From the NCBI GenBank assembly GCA_002685335.1, contig NYWY01000038.1, forward strand, positions 25,041-89,040: a stretch of 64,000 nucleotides of DNA, read 5' to 3'. Source of the stretch: Planctomycetaceae bacterium. Lineage in GTDB: Bacteria; Planctomycetota; Phycisphaerae; Phycisphaerales; SM1A02. The stretch's first letter is position 1. Each line of letters opens with the position of its first letter. This document shows positions 43,916-52,211 of this stretch, one piece after another. The notes beneath the pieces were generated by a model, which was given only the letters and a program-made list of their open reading frames with translations, had not been told where the DNA came from and searched no databases. A program made the position numbers and the translations under genes.

Positions 43916-44848
43916 TCACCCGCGGGAGAAGGCCGCCGCCGCCAGGTTCCGACAGAGCACGGGCATCGACGTTCCGGAGGCCGCGGCGGCCATCGGGACC
44001 AGGGAATGGTCCGTCATGCCCGGCATGGTGTTGACCTCCAGGAACCAGGGGCGGGGGGTTCCGTCCGGCTCGGTGTCCAGGAGCCAGTCGATCCGGGAGA
44101 GGTCTCGGCCGCCGATTCCCCGGTGGATGCGCTGGCTCCAATCCGCCAGCATCGTTTCGATTCCCACCGGCAGGGGCGGCGAGACTTCGTAGCGGGTGTC
44201 GTTTCGGAGGTATTTCGCGTCGTAGTCGTAGACCCCGTTCGAAGGCAGGATCTCGATGACCGGCAGGGCCTCTTCGCCCACGATTCCGATGGTGAGTTCT
44301 CGACCCTCGACGAATGATTCCGCCATGAGTCGTCGATGACTCGCGCGGAGTTCGGAAACCACGGTCGAGGCCTGATTCTCATCGGTGATCACTCGGACGC
44401 CCACGCTGGAGCCTTCATCGATCGGTTTCACCACGAACGGAGTCTTCAGATCGATCGTTCCGTCAATACCGACGTGACTGGAGGGGGGGGTGGGAATTCC
44501 CAGTCCCCGCACCTTCTCCTTGGTCCGCATCTTGTCCATGGCGAGGGCGGCGGCATCCGCATCGCAGCCGACGAACGGGATCCCGATCCGGGCGAGGAGT
44601 TCCTGGAGCGGCCCGCCTTCGCCCCACGGGCCATGCAGCACCGGGAACACCACGTCGGCGACGTCGGCGGTCAGGAGGTCGCGGAGGGCGTCGAGGTCGG
44701 GGGCGTCGATGGTCCGGCGAACGACCTGCAGATCGTCGAAGGTCTCCAACGCGGTGGCGACCCGATCTCCGGAAAGGAGACTCACCTCGCGTTCGGCATC
44801 CGGGCCGCCCATGAGAACGGTGATGGTCCGACCGGCGGGAAGGGTCAT
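43916..44848 (-). CDS. ddl: D-alanine--D-alanine ligase
   Basis: This 310-residue ATP-grasp enzyme opens with ITVLMGGPDAEREVSLLSG, the family N-terminal signature. VVFPVLHGPWGEGGPLQELLARIGIPFVG holds the ligand-binding HG-GEDG-type loop, here HGPWGEGG. ATP-grasp strands include PFVVKPIDEGSSVGV, and the C-terminal FLEVNTMPGMTDHSLVPMAA provides the metal-binding residues. It ligates two D-alanines for the peptidoglycan stem peptide. AGGAGG lies 10 nt before ATG 44848, and the start overlaps the murB stop (ATGA), indicating translational coupling. The open frame upstream of 44848 is the murB gene in another frame. Confidence 0.95.
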   Translation of the reverse strand: MTLPAGRTITVLMGGPDAEREVSLLSGDRVATALETFDDLQVVRRTIDAPDLDALRDLLTADVADVVFPVLHGPWGEGGPLQELLARIGIPFVGCDADAAALAMDKMRTKEKVRGLGIPTPPSSHVGIDGTIDLKTPFVVKPIDEGSSVGVRVITDENQASTVVSELRASHRRLMAESFVEGRELTIGIVGEEALPVIEILPSNGVYDYDAKYLRNDTRYEVSPPLPVGIETMLADWSQRIHRGIGGRDLSRIDWLLDTEPDGTPRPWFLEVNTMPGMTDHSLVPMAAAASGTSMPVLCRNLAAAAFSRG

Positions 44849-45798
44849 CGGCTTGATGCCTCCTGGTCGCGTCGCCAGACCACGACTTCCCGTTGCAGCT
44901 CGATGCCGCGGGCATCGGCGACCCGTCGGGCGACCTCGTCGCCGAGGGAGATCGCATCGTCCGCCCTGCCGCCCCGCTTGATCGTGATGAAGTTCGCATG
45001 GACTTCGGAGACCGTGGCGGAGCCGATCTGGAGGCCCTTGAGTCCGGTCTCGTCGATCAACCGACCGGCGGAAACCGTTTCCCCGGTCTCGGGGTCGACC
45101 GGATTCCGGAACATGCATCCCGCGGATTTCTCCGCCAGAGGCTGGGTGCTCTTCTTGTAGGCCGCGATCTCCTTGATGCGAACGCGGAGTTCCACGGGAT
45201 CGGTCTGCCGCACCCGAAAGACCGACCAGAGCACGATCGGATCGACGATGTTCGTCCGTCGGTATTCAAAGCGGAGTTCGGATGCCGGGTAGACCCTGGT
45301 CTCTCCGTGATCATCGAGGCACGCCACCGCATGCACCACGTCTCCGATCGACCCGTATCGACCGCCGGCGTTCATTCGGATCGCCCCCCCGATCGATGCG
45401 GGGATCCCCATGAGGGTCTCGAGGCCGGCCAATCCGCTGCGGGCCAGTTCCAGGAGCGTCCGGGCGAGGTCCGCCCCGGCGCCGACCCGGACCAGGTCGA
45501 CCTGACCGTCGGCGTTGCGTTCGACCGCCCGAAACGCGGGGGCGTCGAGTTTCACCACGATGCCGCCCACGCCCTCGTCCGCGACCAGGAGATTCGCGCC
45601 TTCGCCGAGAATCCGAAGCGGCGTGTCCGTCCGCCGACATCTGCGGACGACTTCGGCGAGGGTGGCGGGATCACGGGGATGCAGCAGGACGTCCGCGTTT
45701 CCTCCGGCGGAGAACCAGCTCTCGCGGCCGATCGGCGCGTCGAGTTCGACCTGGACATCCAGATCGCCGAAGATCCCGCCCGTGGTGTCGCGGTTCAA
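44845..45798 (-). CDS. murB: UDP-N-acetylenolpyruvoylglucosamine reductase (MurB)
   Basis: This 317-residue FAD enzyme has WFSAGGNADVLLHPRD, LGEGANLLVADEGVGGIVV and GLETLMGIPASIGGAIRMNAGGRYGS, all MurB signatures. STQPLAEKSAGCMFRNP carries the proton-donor Ser/Cys region, and the C-terminal HANFITIKRGGRADD is also typical. The SAGCMFRNP form is characteristic of the shorter type II enzymes. MurB reduces the enolpyruvyl group to lactyl with NADPH, making UDP-MurNAc. The start is a TTG (45798) whose last bases overlap the murC stop (TTGA), so its translation likely depends on murC. The protein would otherwise lose its N-terminal strand. Confidence 0.95.
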   Translation of the reverse strand: MNRDTTGGIFGDLDVQVELDAPIGRESWFSAGGNADVLLHPRDPATLAEVVRRCRRTDTPLRILGEGANLLVADEGVGGIVVKLDAPAFRAVERNADGQVDLVRVGAGADLARTLLELARSGLAGLETLMGIPASIGGAIRMNAGGRYGSIGDVVHAVACLDDHGETRVYPASELRFEYRRTNIVDPIVLWSVFRVRQTDPVELRVRIKEIAAYKKSTQPLAEKSAGCMFRNPVDPETGETVSAGRLIDETGLKGLQIGSATVSEVHANFITIKRGGRADDAISLGDEVARRVADARGIELQREVVVWRRDQEASSR

Positions 45799-47315
45799 GA
45801 CCCCGCCTCCGCGGATCTCGTTCGATCACCGCGTTCGACCAGGTCCCGACCGATCTGCCAGACCGGGCCGGCGCCCATCACCACCACGAGGTCACCGTCG
45901 CGCAGCACCTCTTCGAGGTGCTCGACGATGGCCGCGAACGGATGCACATGCATCGCGGTGGTTCCGGAGTCACGAAGGCGATCGACCAGATCGGCGGCCG
46001 AGATCCGACGGCGTTCCTCCTCACTGTCCCGGACGAAGAAGATCTCCGGGACGATGACCAGATCGGCCTGCGTGAAGGCGTGGGCGAACTGTTCGAGCAG
46101 GAATCGGGTGCGGCTGTGCTGGTGCGGCTGGAAGACGCAGATCAATCGGCGGGGACGAAACGAGGTTCGAACGGCGCGGAGCGTCACGTCGCACTCGCTC
46201 GGATGATGCCCGTAGTCATCGATGACACCGGCGGATCCACCGTCCCGGGTCGGGACCTCGCCCAGTCGCTGCATGCGACGGTCCACACCCTCGAAGTCGG
46301 CCATGGCCCGGCCGATGGCATCCCAGTCGGCACCGAGCCAGTGGGCCAGAATCGCGGCGGCGGCGGCGTTCAGCGCATTGTGGTCCCCGGCGAGCCGGGT
46401 GTCCCAGCCGACGATGTAGGCCCCGTCCTCGAGCAGGCCGATCCGTCCGGCGGACGCGTCATGGACGACCTGGTAGTCCGAGCCGGGGGCGAAGCCGAAG
46501 GTGCTGACCCCGCAGGAGAGACCGCTGCAGATCTCCCGACGATGCCCGCCGTCGTGGGCGATGAGCAATCGACCGTCGGCCGCCGCCGGAGGCAGCAGGC
46601 GGGCGAAATCGCGAAAGCTCTCGACGATCTCGTCGATCGATCCGTAGAAGTCCAGATGGTCCTCTTCGACGTTGTTGATCAACGCCATCGTCGGACGATG
46701 GCGATGGAACGAGTGGTTGAACTCGCACGCTTCCGCCACGAAGATTCCGGGACGAACGTCTTCGGAATCACCGAGGTCCGACGCACCGACTCGCCATCCA
46801 CCGCCGAGCTGCGGGCAGCGGGCTCCGGCGATGTAACTGGGGTCCAGGCCGCACCGGACCAGGCAGTGGGCGAGCATCGAGGTCGTGGTGCTCTTCCCGT
46901 GAGTACCCGCGATCGAGACTCCGGTCCGTCCCTTCATGGCCAGCCCGACCGCGTCCGCGTAGCTCAGGACTCCGACCTCGGCCCGCCGAGCAGCCTCGAG
47001 GGTCGGATCGTCGGAACGGATGGCGGCGCTGGCGACCACCAGATCGCACCCCTCGGGGAGGCGATGGGCGGCAGGATCGTCTCCGGTGGAGATCGGTATC
47101 CCGGAGGTCCGGAGGTCCGCCACGACTTCGGATTCGATGGCATCCGCGCCGCTCGGCTTCGCCCCTCGATCGAGCATGATCCGGGCGAGTCCGCTCATCC
47201 CCGAGCCCCCGATCCCCAGAAGGTGGATCCGGCGGTCTCGGAAGGGATCGCTCGGGCCGGGAGCCGGCACGGAGGCGGAGGGGTCGAAAGGAGGGGGGGC
47301 GGACGAAGACGGCAT
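45795..47315 (-). CDS. murC: UDP-N-acetylmuramate--L-alanine ligase (MurC)
   Basis: This 506-residue Mur ligase has the N-terminal UDP-binding motif HLLGIGGSGMSGLARIMLDRG, the ATP loop SIAGTHGKSTTTSMLAH, VAEACEFNHSF and ALINNVEEDHLDFYGS (metal and substrate site), and DDYGHHPSE with the C-terminal FQPHQHSRT motif. It adds L-alanine to UDP-MurNAc in the cytoplasm. ATG 47315 is chosen; the open frame beyond it is antisense to the response-regulator gene. It is the first gene of murC-murB-ddl-ftsQ. MurG, FtsW and other dcw genes are not next to it in this window. No strong ribosome site was seen. Confidence 0.95.
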   Translation of the reverse strand: MPSSSAPPPFDPSASVPAPGPSDPFRDRRIHLLGIGGSGMSGLARIMLDRGAKPSGADAIESEVVADLRTSGIPISTGDDPAAHRLPEGCDLVVASAAIRSDDPTLEAARRAEVGVLSYADAVGLAMKGRTGVSIAGTHGKSTTTSMLAHCLVRCGLDPSYIAGARCPQLGGGWRVGASDLGDSEDVRPGIFVAEACEFNHSFHRHRPTMALINNVEEDHLDFYGSIDEIVESFRDFARLLPPAAADGRLLIAHDGGHRREICSGLSCGVSTFGFAPGSDYQVVHDASAGRIGLLEDGAYIVGWDTRLAGDHNALNAAAAAILAHWLGADWDAIGRAMADFEGVDRRMQRLGEVPTRDGGSAGVIDDYGHHPSECDVTLRAVRTSFRPRRLICVFQPHQHSRTRFLLEQFAHAFTQADLVIVPEIFFVRDSEEERRRISAADLVDRLRDSGTTAMHVHPFAAIVEHLEEVLRDGDLVVVMGAGPVWQIGRDLVERGDRTRSAEAGS

Positions 47316-47405
47316 CACGGGAATTCTATCGGCGGGATCGGCCTTCCGACCCCACCCGGGAGTCGTGATGGAGGTGACGGGGGGTTCCGACCTACAATCG
47401 CGGCC

Positions 47406-48809
47406 ATGACTGGATCGACACGAGCGTCGGAAGCGGAGCGAACGGTCCGGGCCCAGGTCCTGATCGTCGATGACGAGGGCGAGCACGCGGAGGTGATGGC
47501 CGAGGCGCTGCGCAAGCCGGGTCACGTCTGCACCATCGTGAACGGACTGGAGGCCGCCCGCGAGGAGTTGCTCCACGGGGTCTTCGATGTCGTGGTCACG
47601 GATCTGGTGATGGAACACGAGACCGCCGGACTCGACGTCCTGTCACTGGTCCAGGAGCAGCAGCCGGAGGCGGCGACGATCCTGGTGACGGCTCACGGGG
47701 ACATTCCGACCGCGAAGGCCGCCCTGCAGGGCGGAGCCTACGACTTCATCGAGAAGCCGCTCGACCTCGTGGTCTTCCGAAATCTCGTCGATCGAGCCGC
47801 GGAGACGGTTCTGCTTCGTCATCGGGCGGCGAGGCTCGAGGATCAACTGGACGCGGCCTACGGCATCGAGGGGATCATCGGCGAGTCGGCCGGCATCCGA
47901 GGGGTCATCAACCAGATCCGAAAGGTCGCACCGAGCACCCTTCCGGTCCTGGTGACCGGCGAGAGCGGGACCGGGAAGGAACTGGTGGCGGCCGCGATCC
48001 ACCGTCTGAGCAAGCGGGCATCCAAACGCTACGCCACGTTCAACACCGCCGGCCAGAGCGAGAGTCTGCTGGAGGACCAACTCTTCGGCCATGTCCGCGG
48101 GGCCTACACCGGGGCGGATCGGGATCGGGAGGGCGTCTTCGAATATTCCGACGGCGGGACCCTGTTCCTGGACGAGATCGGAGACATGCCGGTGTCGATG
48201 CAGCCGCGGCTGCTCCGGGTTCTGGAAAGCGGTGAGGTGATCCGGCTGGGATCCAACGATCCGAAGAAGGTCGACGTGCGATTCGTGAGTGCCACGAACC
48301 GGGACCTGCGACAGGCATCCGAGGACGGCGGGTTCCGGGAGGATCTGTATTTCCGCATTCGAGGGGTCGAGATCCACATCCCTCCGCTGCGATCCCGCCG
48401 GGACGACATTCCCCTGCTGGTCAATCATGCGGCCGGTCGTTTCGCGGCCGAGATGGACCAGCCGATTCCGCTGGTCACCGAACCGGCCATGCTGAGGTTG
48501 GTCGGATATTCCTGGCCGGGCAACGTGCGCGAACTCTTCAATGCGGTCCACCGCATGGTGATCGCCTGTGAGGGAGACCGGATCGAGGTGCGGGACGTGC
48601 CGGAGGAGATCCGGAGCGAGGATCACGACGATGATTCCGGCGGGATCGAGGGTGGTTCTCTCGCCGGGGTGGGACTGGATCGACTCGAGAAGGAGGCGAT
48701 TCGACAGACCCTCGCCCTGACCGGTGGGAATCGAGAGCAGACCGCGAACCTTCTGGGCATCGGCGAACGCACGCTCTATCGCAAGCTGAAGGAGTACGGG
48801 CTCCGCTGA
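47406..48809 (+). CDS. Sigma54-dependent response regulator (NtrC/AtoC family)
   Basis: This 467-residue protein has three domains. A receiver domain (about 16-130) has acidic VDD at 21-23 and phosphoacceptor D66 (VVVTDLVME). The AAA+ domain has Walker A GESGTGKE, the sigma54-contact loop GAYTGA (a Y variant of GAFTGA), Walker B GTLFLDEIGDM and the FREDLYFRI sensor region. A C-terminal Fis-type helix-turn-helix follows (LDRLEKEAIRQTLALTGGNREQTANLLGIGERTLYRKLKEYGL). It activates sigma54 promoters when phosphorylated. No histidine kinase gene is adjacent. A candidate sigma54 promoter lies about 9 kb away, before flgI; FlrC/FlgR-type flagellar control is one possibility but is inference. It is divergent from murC with a 90-base spacer. 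Confidence 0.93.
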   Translation: MTGSTRASEAERTVRAQVLIVDDEGEHAEVMAEALRKPGHVCTIVNGLEAAREELLHGVFDVVVTDLVMEHETAGLDVLSLVQEQQPEAATILVTAHGDIPTAKAALQGGAYDFIEKPLDLVVFRNLVDRAAETVLLRHRAARLEDQLDAAYGIEGIIGESAGIRGVINQIRKVAPSTLPVLVTGESGTGKELVAAAIHRLSKRASKRYATFNTAGQSESLLEDQLFGHVRGAYTGADRDREGVFEYSDGGTLFLDEIGDMPVSMQPRLLRVLESGEVIRLGSNDPKKVDVRFVSATNRDLRQASEDGGFREDLYFRIRGVEIHIPPLRSRRDDIPLLVNHAAGRFAAEMDQPIPLVTEPAMLRLVGYSWPGNVRELFNAVHRMVIACEGDRIEVRDVPEEIRSEDHDDDSGGIEGGSLAGVGLDRLEKEAIRQTLALTGGNREQTANLLGIGERTLYRKLKEYGLR

Positions 48810-48838
48810 ACCGGGGCTCGACCGGGGTCGAAGCCGGC

Positions 48839-49357
48839 TCAGGGAATCGAGTGGGTGGTCGTTCTGGCCACGCCGGTGACGAGTCCGATGTGGACCATCC
48901 ACGCGTCGTCACCATCGGCCACCTCGAACCGAGGCGTGTCGTCGGCCCGGGCCACCCCTTCGCCGTCGAAGGTGAGGGACGGGGTCGAGGGATCATCGAG
49001 CCGTCGCACTCGCAGTCCCTCCAGGGCGGCCGCCACGTCGTCGCCGAAACGAACTCGCCAGGGCCGGCCGTCGACTCGGAGAATCGGACGGCTTCGATTG
49101 TCGTGGGCGAGCATCCATCCGCCTCCGTCGGCATCGAGGATCAACGAGATCGGAGTCCCGGGATCGACCACCGTTCGATGGCGAGCCTGCTCGAGGTCGT
49201 CCCGAAGCATGCTGGTGGCCGCGGTCAGTCTCGACCCCGACTCTCGGCCGGCGAGAGGCACCATGACCATCGCGACGGACGCGAGGACCGCGACCGTCAC
49301 CGTCAGTTCGACGAGGGAGAAGCCGCGGCGAGCCGAGATGTTCGCGGCACGATTCAT
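48839..49357 (-). CDS. Prepilin-like protein (GspH/FimT type)
   Basis: This 172-residue protein has the prepilin peptidase site and hydrophobic helix RRGFSLVELTVTVAVLASVAMVMVPLAG, with cleavage after Gly and the conserved Glu at mature position 5. The C-terminal part is a small globular domain (LTAATSMLRDDLEQARHRTVVDPG) like minor pseudopilins of the GspH/FimT kind. A GGAAGGGG ribosome site precedes the ATG. Its start overlaps the stop of the upstream PilX-like gene (ATGA). It is the last of four overlapping genes. Whether these belong to a type II secretion or a type IV pilus machine cannot be settled. Confidence 0.85.
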   Translation of the reverse strand: MNRAANISARRGFSLVELTVTVAVLASVAMVMVPLAGRESGSRLTAATSMLRDDLEQARHRTVVDPGTPISLILDADGGGWMLAHDNRSRPILRVDGRPWRVRFGDDVAAALEGLRVRRLDDPSTPSLTFDGEGVARADDTPRFEVADGDDAWMVHIGLVTGVARTTTHSIP

Positions 49358-50937
49358 CGTCGGCCCCTTCCTTGATCCCGGTTCCGATGTCGGTCGTCAT
49401 CGCGGTGATGACCCCATCCACGCCCTCGTCGACCCTTCCGATTCTCTCGGATCGCGTCGGCATTCTCGTCTTCATGGAGTTCCGCCGCCGCGGTTGACGG
49501 GGCGACGATGTTTCCCGTGGCGCAGACCGCGACGCCGATCTCCTCGGCGATCACGCTCATGACCTCTGGATCGGCCCGGTCGGGATCGCAGACCGATTCC
49601 ATGAGATCGCCGTCCGGTGTCCGGTGGGGGCCTTCGGGGGCGGTGAGGCCGATGATGCGTCCGTCGTCGGGGCGGGCGTAGACGATCGCATGATCTCGGA
49701 GTTCCACTCGTGACGCGACGATTCGACCGTGCAGCACCGCATTCCCGGTGATCCTCACGGTGGAATCCGGAGCGAGGATCGTGCCGATCAGAAGTGAATC
49801 GCCCGCCAGTTCGAACACCATGTCCTCGTCGGAGGTGATCAGCACGCGGTCGGCGATCGAAGCCGATTCGATCGAAAGCATGCCTCCGTCGTCGATCTCG
49901 CGCCCGTCGGCCGTCGTCCCTTCGATCGACGTGCTTTGAATCCGGATCCGGCGTCCGGCCCGCAGAATCAGCGATCCCTCCGGTTCGATCTGGATGTGGG
50001 TGTCGCGGAGATGAAGGTCCCGCTCGGCATCCAGTACCAGGGTGCCTCGCTCGATCACGATCCGGGTCTCCGGATCGGTGAGCTCGAGATCTTCCAGACT
50101 GCGAACGACCCGATCCTCCCGGATCACGAAACGTCGATCGAAACTGGAGACCATTCGGCTCCGGGTACGCCCCTGACTCTGGCAGAGCGTGGATTCGATC
50201 GCTTGATCGGCACGCCGGGGAATCGGGGGACCGGTCGGAACCTCCGGGGCCGTGATGGGTGGCAGTTCCTCGCGGATCAGGCGTTGGCCCGGAAGCTGTT
50301 CGCTCCCGGAGTCGGTGTCAAAGACCAGGATCTCGGTGCCGGGGGCGATCGCCTCGGGACCGAAGTGGACGTCGACCGGATCGCCTCCAAGGGTGCCGAT
50401 CAGGATGGGACCGACATCGTGGAGTCCGGGGCCGGTCCAGGGGAGGATCGCGGATTGATCGAGCACCTTGATCGAACGTTCGGCGATGATCGCGGTCTCT
50501 CCGAATCCCAGATCGATCACGGGTTCCGCGGGTTCGAACTCCAGCGTCCGCTCGCTCGAGGCTTCCAGGCCGTCGACCGTGGCGGTGCATCTGAGAAGAA
50601 CACGAATGGTCTGGTCGTCGATCGATTCCTCGTCGTCCGCATCGCGGACCTCGCAGCGAACCATCGCCGCATCAAGTGGGAAGGGCTGGTCGAAGCGGCC
50701 GTTGGTGATCGCGGCACGCCAGTCCGGTTCGGCATCGAGGGTCGACATCGCCAGGTCGAGTCCACTGGCGGCCGCGTGTCGGGCGATGGTGGCAGCCGCG
50801 ATCCGACGAGCCACCGGAACCGATTCCCGTCGACCATCAAGCCAGGTCGCGGTGAGCATCAGGCCGACCGACACCGCCACGAGAACGAGCAGCATCGCGG
50901 CCCCTCGGCGGTGGGGATGTCGAGGTTGGTGCATCAT
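49354..50937 (-). CDS. PilX/GspK-like minor-pilin-operon protein
   Basis: This 527-residue protein begins with a class III-like hydrophobic segment (RRGAAMLLVLVAVSVGLMLTATWLDGR), as in PilX or GspK proteins. Then come IARHAAASGLDLAMSTLDAEPDWRAAI, typical of pilus-tip accessory proteins, and a long region of short hydrophobic strands (RVLITSDEDMVFELAGDSLLIGTILAPDSTVRITGNAVLHGRI) that suggests a beta-helix. The last 30 residues are basic and Arg/His/Asp-rich. The start is chosen at ATG 50937 because it overlaps the preceding stop (ATGA); ATG 50946 is an alternative. At 527 residues it is longer than usual PilX; GspK proteins are about 300. Confidence 0.7.
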   Translation of the reverse strand: MMHQPRHPHRRGAAMLLVLVAVSVGLMLTATWLDGRRESVPVARRIAAATIARHAAASGLDLAMSTLDAEPDWRAAITNGRFDQPFPLDAAMVRCEVRDADDEESIDDQTIRVLLRCTATVDGLEASSERTLEFEPAEPVIDLGFGETAIIAERSIKVLDQSAILPWTGPGLHDVGPILIGTLGGDPVDVHFGPEAIAPGTEILVFDTDSGSEQLPGQRLIREELPPITAPEVPTGPPIPRRADQAIESTLCQSQGRTRSRMVSSFDRRFVIREDRVVRSLEDLELTDPETRIVIERGTLVLDAERDLHLRDTHIQIEPEGSLILRAGRRIRIQSTSIEGTTADGREIDDGGMLSIESASIADRVLITSDEDMVFELAGDSLLIGTILAPDSTVRITGNAVLHGRIVASRVELRDHAIVYARPDDGRIIGLTAPEGPHRTPDGDLMESVCDPDRADPEVMSVIAEEIGVAVCATGNIVAPSTAAAELHEDENADAIRENRKGRRGRGWGHHRDDDRHRNRDQGRGRR

Positions 50938-51536
50938 CGGTCCCATTCCTGGGGCGTGGTTCCGACCAGCCGGACCACGGTGGTCGCCGGAGAGGGGCCG
51001 GTCTGGAGGTCGAACGCCAGGTCGAGGCGAAGGGTCGATCCGTCCGGGGCGGCGGTGAACGTCGCATCCGAGAGGCCGTCGACGAGGACCACCCGCTGGA
51101 CGTACCCCCGGCCCCGAAGACCCGCGAGGATGCTGAGATCATCCGATCGTGGTTCGAGCCGGTGATCCGACATCGCCAGTTCGAAGGCGCCCCAGTCCTC
51201 GGGGAATTCGACCACTTCGCGGACGATCTCCCCGCGGTCGGGGTCGTAGGTGATCCAGGCGGCTTCACTCGATTCCACCGCCCCGCCGGGACGACGATCG
51301 CCGTTCCACAGGAGGGTCCGGTGAGCGTCGATGTCGAGGACGCAGTCGGCGGTCTCGAGTCGTTCGGTCAGTCGGCGGTGGCTGGCCGCGTTGGCGAGCA
51401 TCGCGGTCCGGGTGTCGGAACCCGCGGCGAGTCCGGCGGTGACGCCGCTCAGGAGCGACGCGACGCCGGCGGCGACGATCGTGGTGACCGCCAACGCCAC
51501 GAGGAGTTCGACCAGGGTCAGTCCATGCCGTTTCAT
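50934..51536 (-). CDS. Prepilin-like protein (PilW/GspJ type)
   Basis: This 200-residue protein has a type III signal and helix KRHGLTLVELLVALAVTTIVAAGVASLL, with cleavage after Gly and the Glu-5 equivalent. The rest is a globular domain with no recognised catalytic site; length and position suit a minor pilin of the PilW/GspJ kind. ATG 51536 is chosen because it gives the classic short leader and overlaps the previous stop (ATGA). It is the second gene of the prepilin operon. Confidence 0.82.
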   Translation of the reverse strand: MKRHGLTLVELLVALAVTTIVAAGVASLLSGVTAGLAAGSDTRTAMLANAASHRRLTERLETADCVLDIDAHRTLLWNGDRRPGGAVESSEAAWITYDPDRGEIVREVVEFPEDWGAFELAMSDHRLEPRSDDLSILAGLRGRGYVQRVVLVDGLSDATFTAAPDGSTLRLDLAFDLQTGPSPATTVVRLVGTTPQEWDR

Positions 51537-51991
51537 CGCGGATCTCCGGGGGTGTGGGGGATCCAACGCTCCACGCTTCCGAGTCGTCGTCCGGTGCGGT
51601 CGATGGCGATCACCTGAAGCAGTCGTCCATTGATCGACGGTCCGTCGCCGATGCCGCGAATCGATTCCTCGACCCGGATCCGACGACCGACGCGGGCGGC
51701 TCCGCCGAGGATCGGGCGACCTTCCGCGTCGACCAGTTCACCCGGCATCTCCTCGTGGCCGTCCCAGTCCAGGGGATCGATTCCGCGGCGGTCGCAGTCA
51801 TGGAGCACCCGGTCGAGCAGGTCCTCGGCCGCCACGGACGCCGCCAGATCATCGGCGGACGCCCCCGCATGGGCGGTTCCTGCAGCCAGAGCCGAGAAGA
51901 TCCCCGTGATCGCGACCGCGAGCACCGCGGTGGCGATCACGGATTCCACGAGGGTCAGTCCCCGGCGGACCGGTGTGTGATGTTCGCCCAT
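51533..51991 (-). CDS. Prepilin-like protein (PilV/GspI type)
   Basis: This 152-residue protein has the signal and helix RRGLTLVESVIATAVLAVAITGIFSALAAG, with the prepilin cleavage site before LTLVES. The following ASADDLAASVAAEDLLDRVL is typical of PilV/GspI proteins. GAGGAGG lies 7 nt before the ATG, the strongest ribosome site of the operon. It is the first of four overlapping genes on the minus strand, divergent from the LptF/LptG-like genes across a 220-base spacer that must hold its promoter. Confidence 0.85.
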   Translation of the reverse strand: MGEHHTPVRRGLTLVESVIATAVLAVAITGIFSALAAGTAHAGASADDLAASVAAEDLLDRVLHDCDRRGIDPLDWDGHEEMPGELVDAEGRPILGGAARVGRRIRVEESIRGIGDGPSINGRLLQVIAIDRTGRRLGSVERWIPHTPGDPR

Positions 51992-52211
51992 GGCGGTTCC
52001 TCCTCGTGATCCGGACTCCCGGGACGGAGCCGGACCTCTTGTTCATCGGATTCACTCGGACGGGAGGCCGATTCGTCCGGGGGGGTATGCACCTCCCGTG
52101 GTTCCCGGTCCGTCCCTCGACGTGACAGCCATCCCAGACGGAACACTCCGGGTCCGAGATCCTCGGGGGCTTCGGGTTGCGGGGGCCGCCCTCCGCGACG
52201 ACCATGTACCG

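Noticed and set aside
45918..47405. Upstream extension of the response-regulator open frame
   Set aside because: It lies antisense to murC; the receiver domain begins about 15 residues after ATG 47406.
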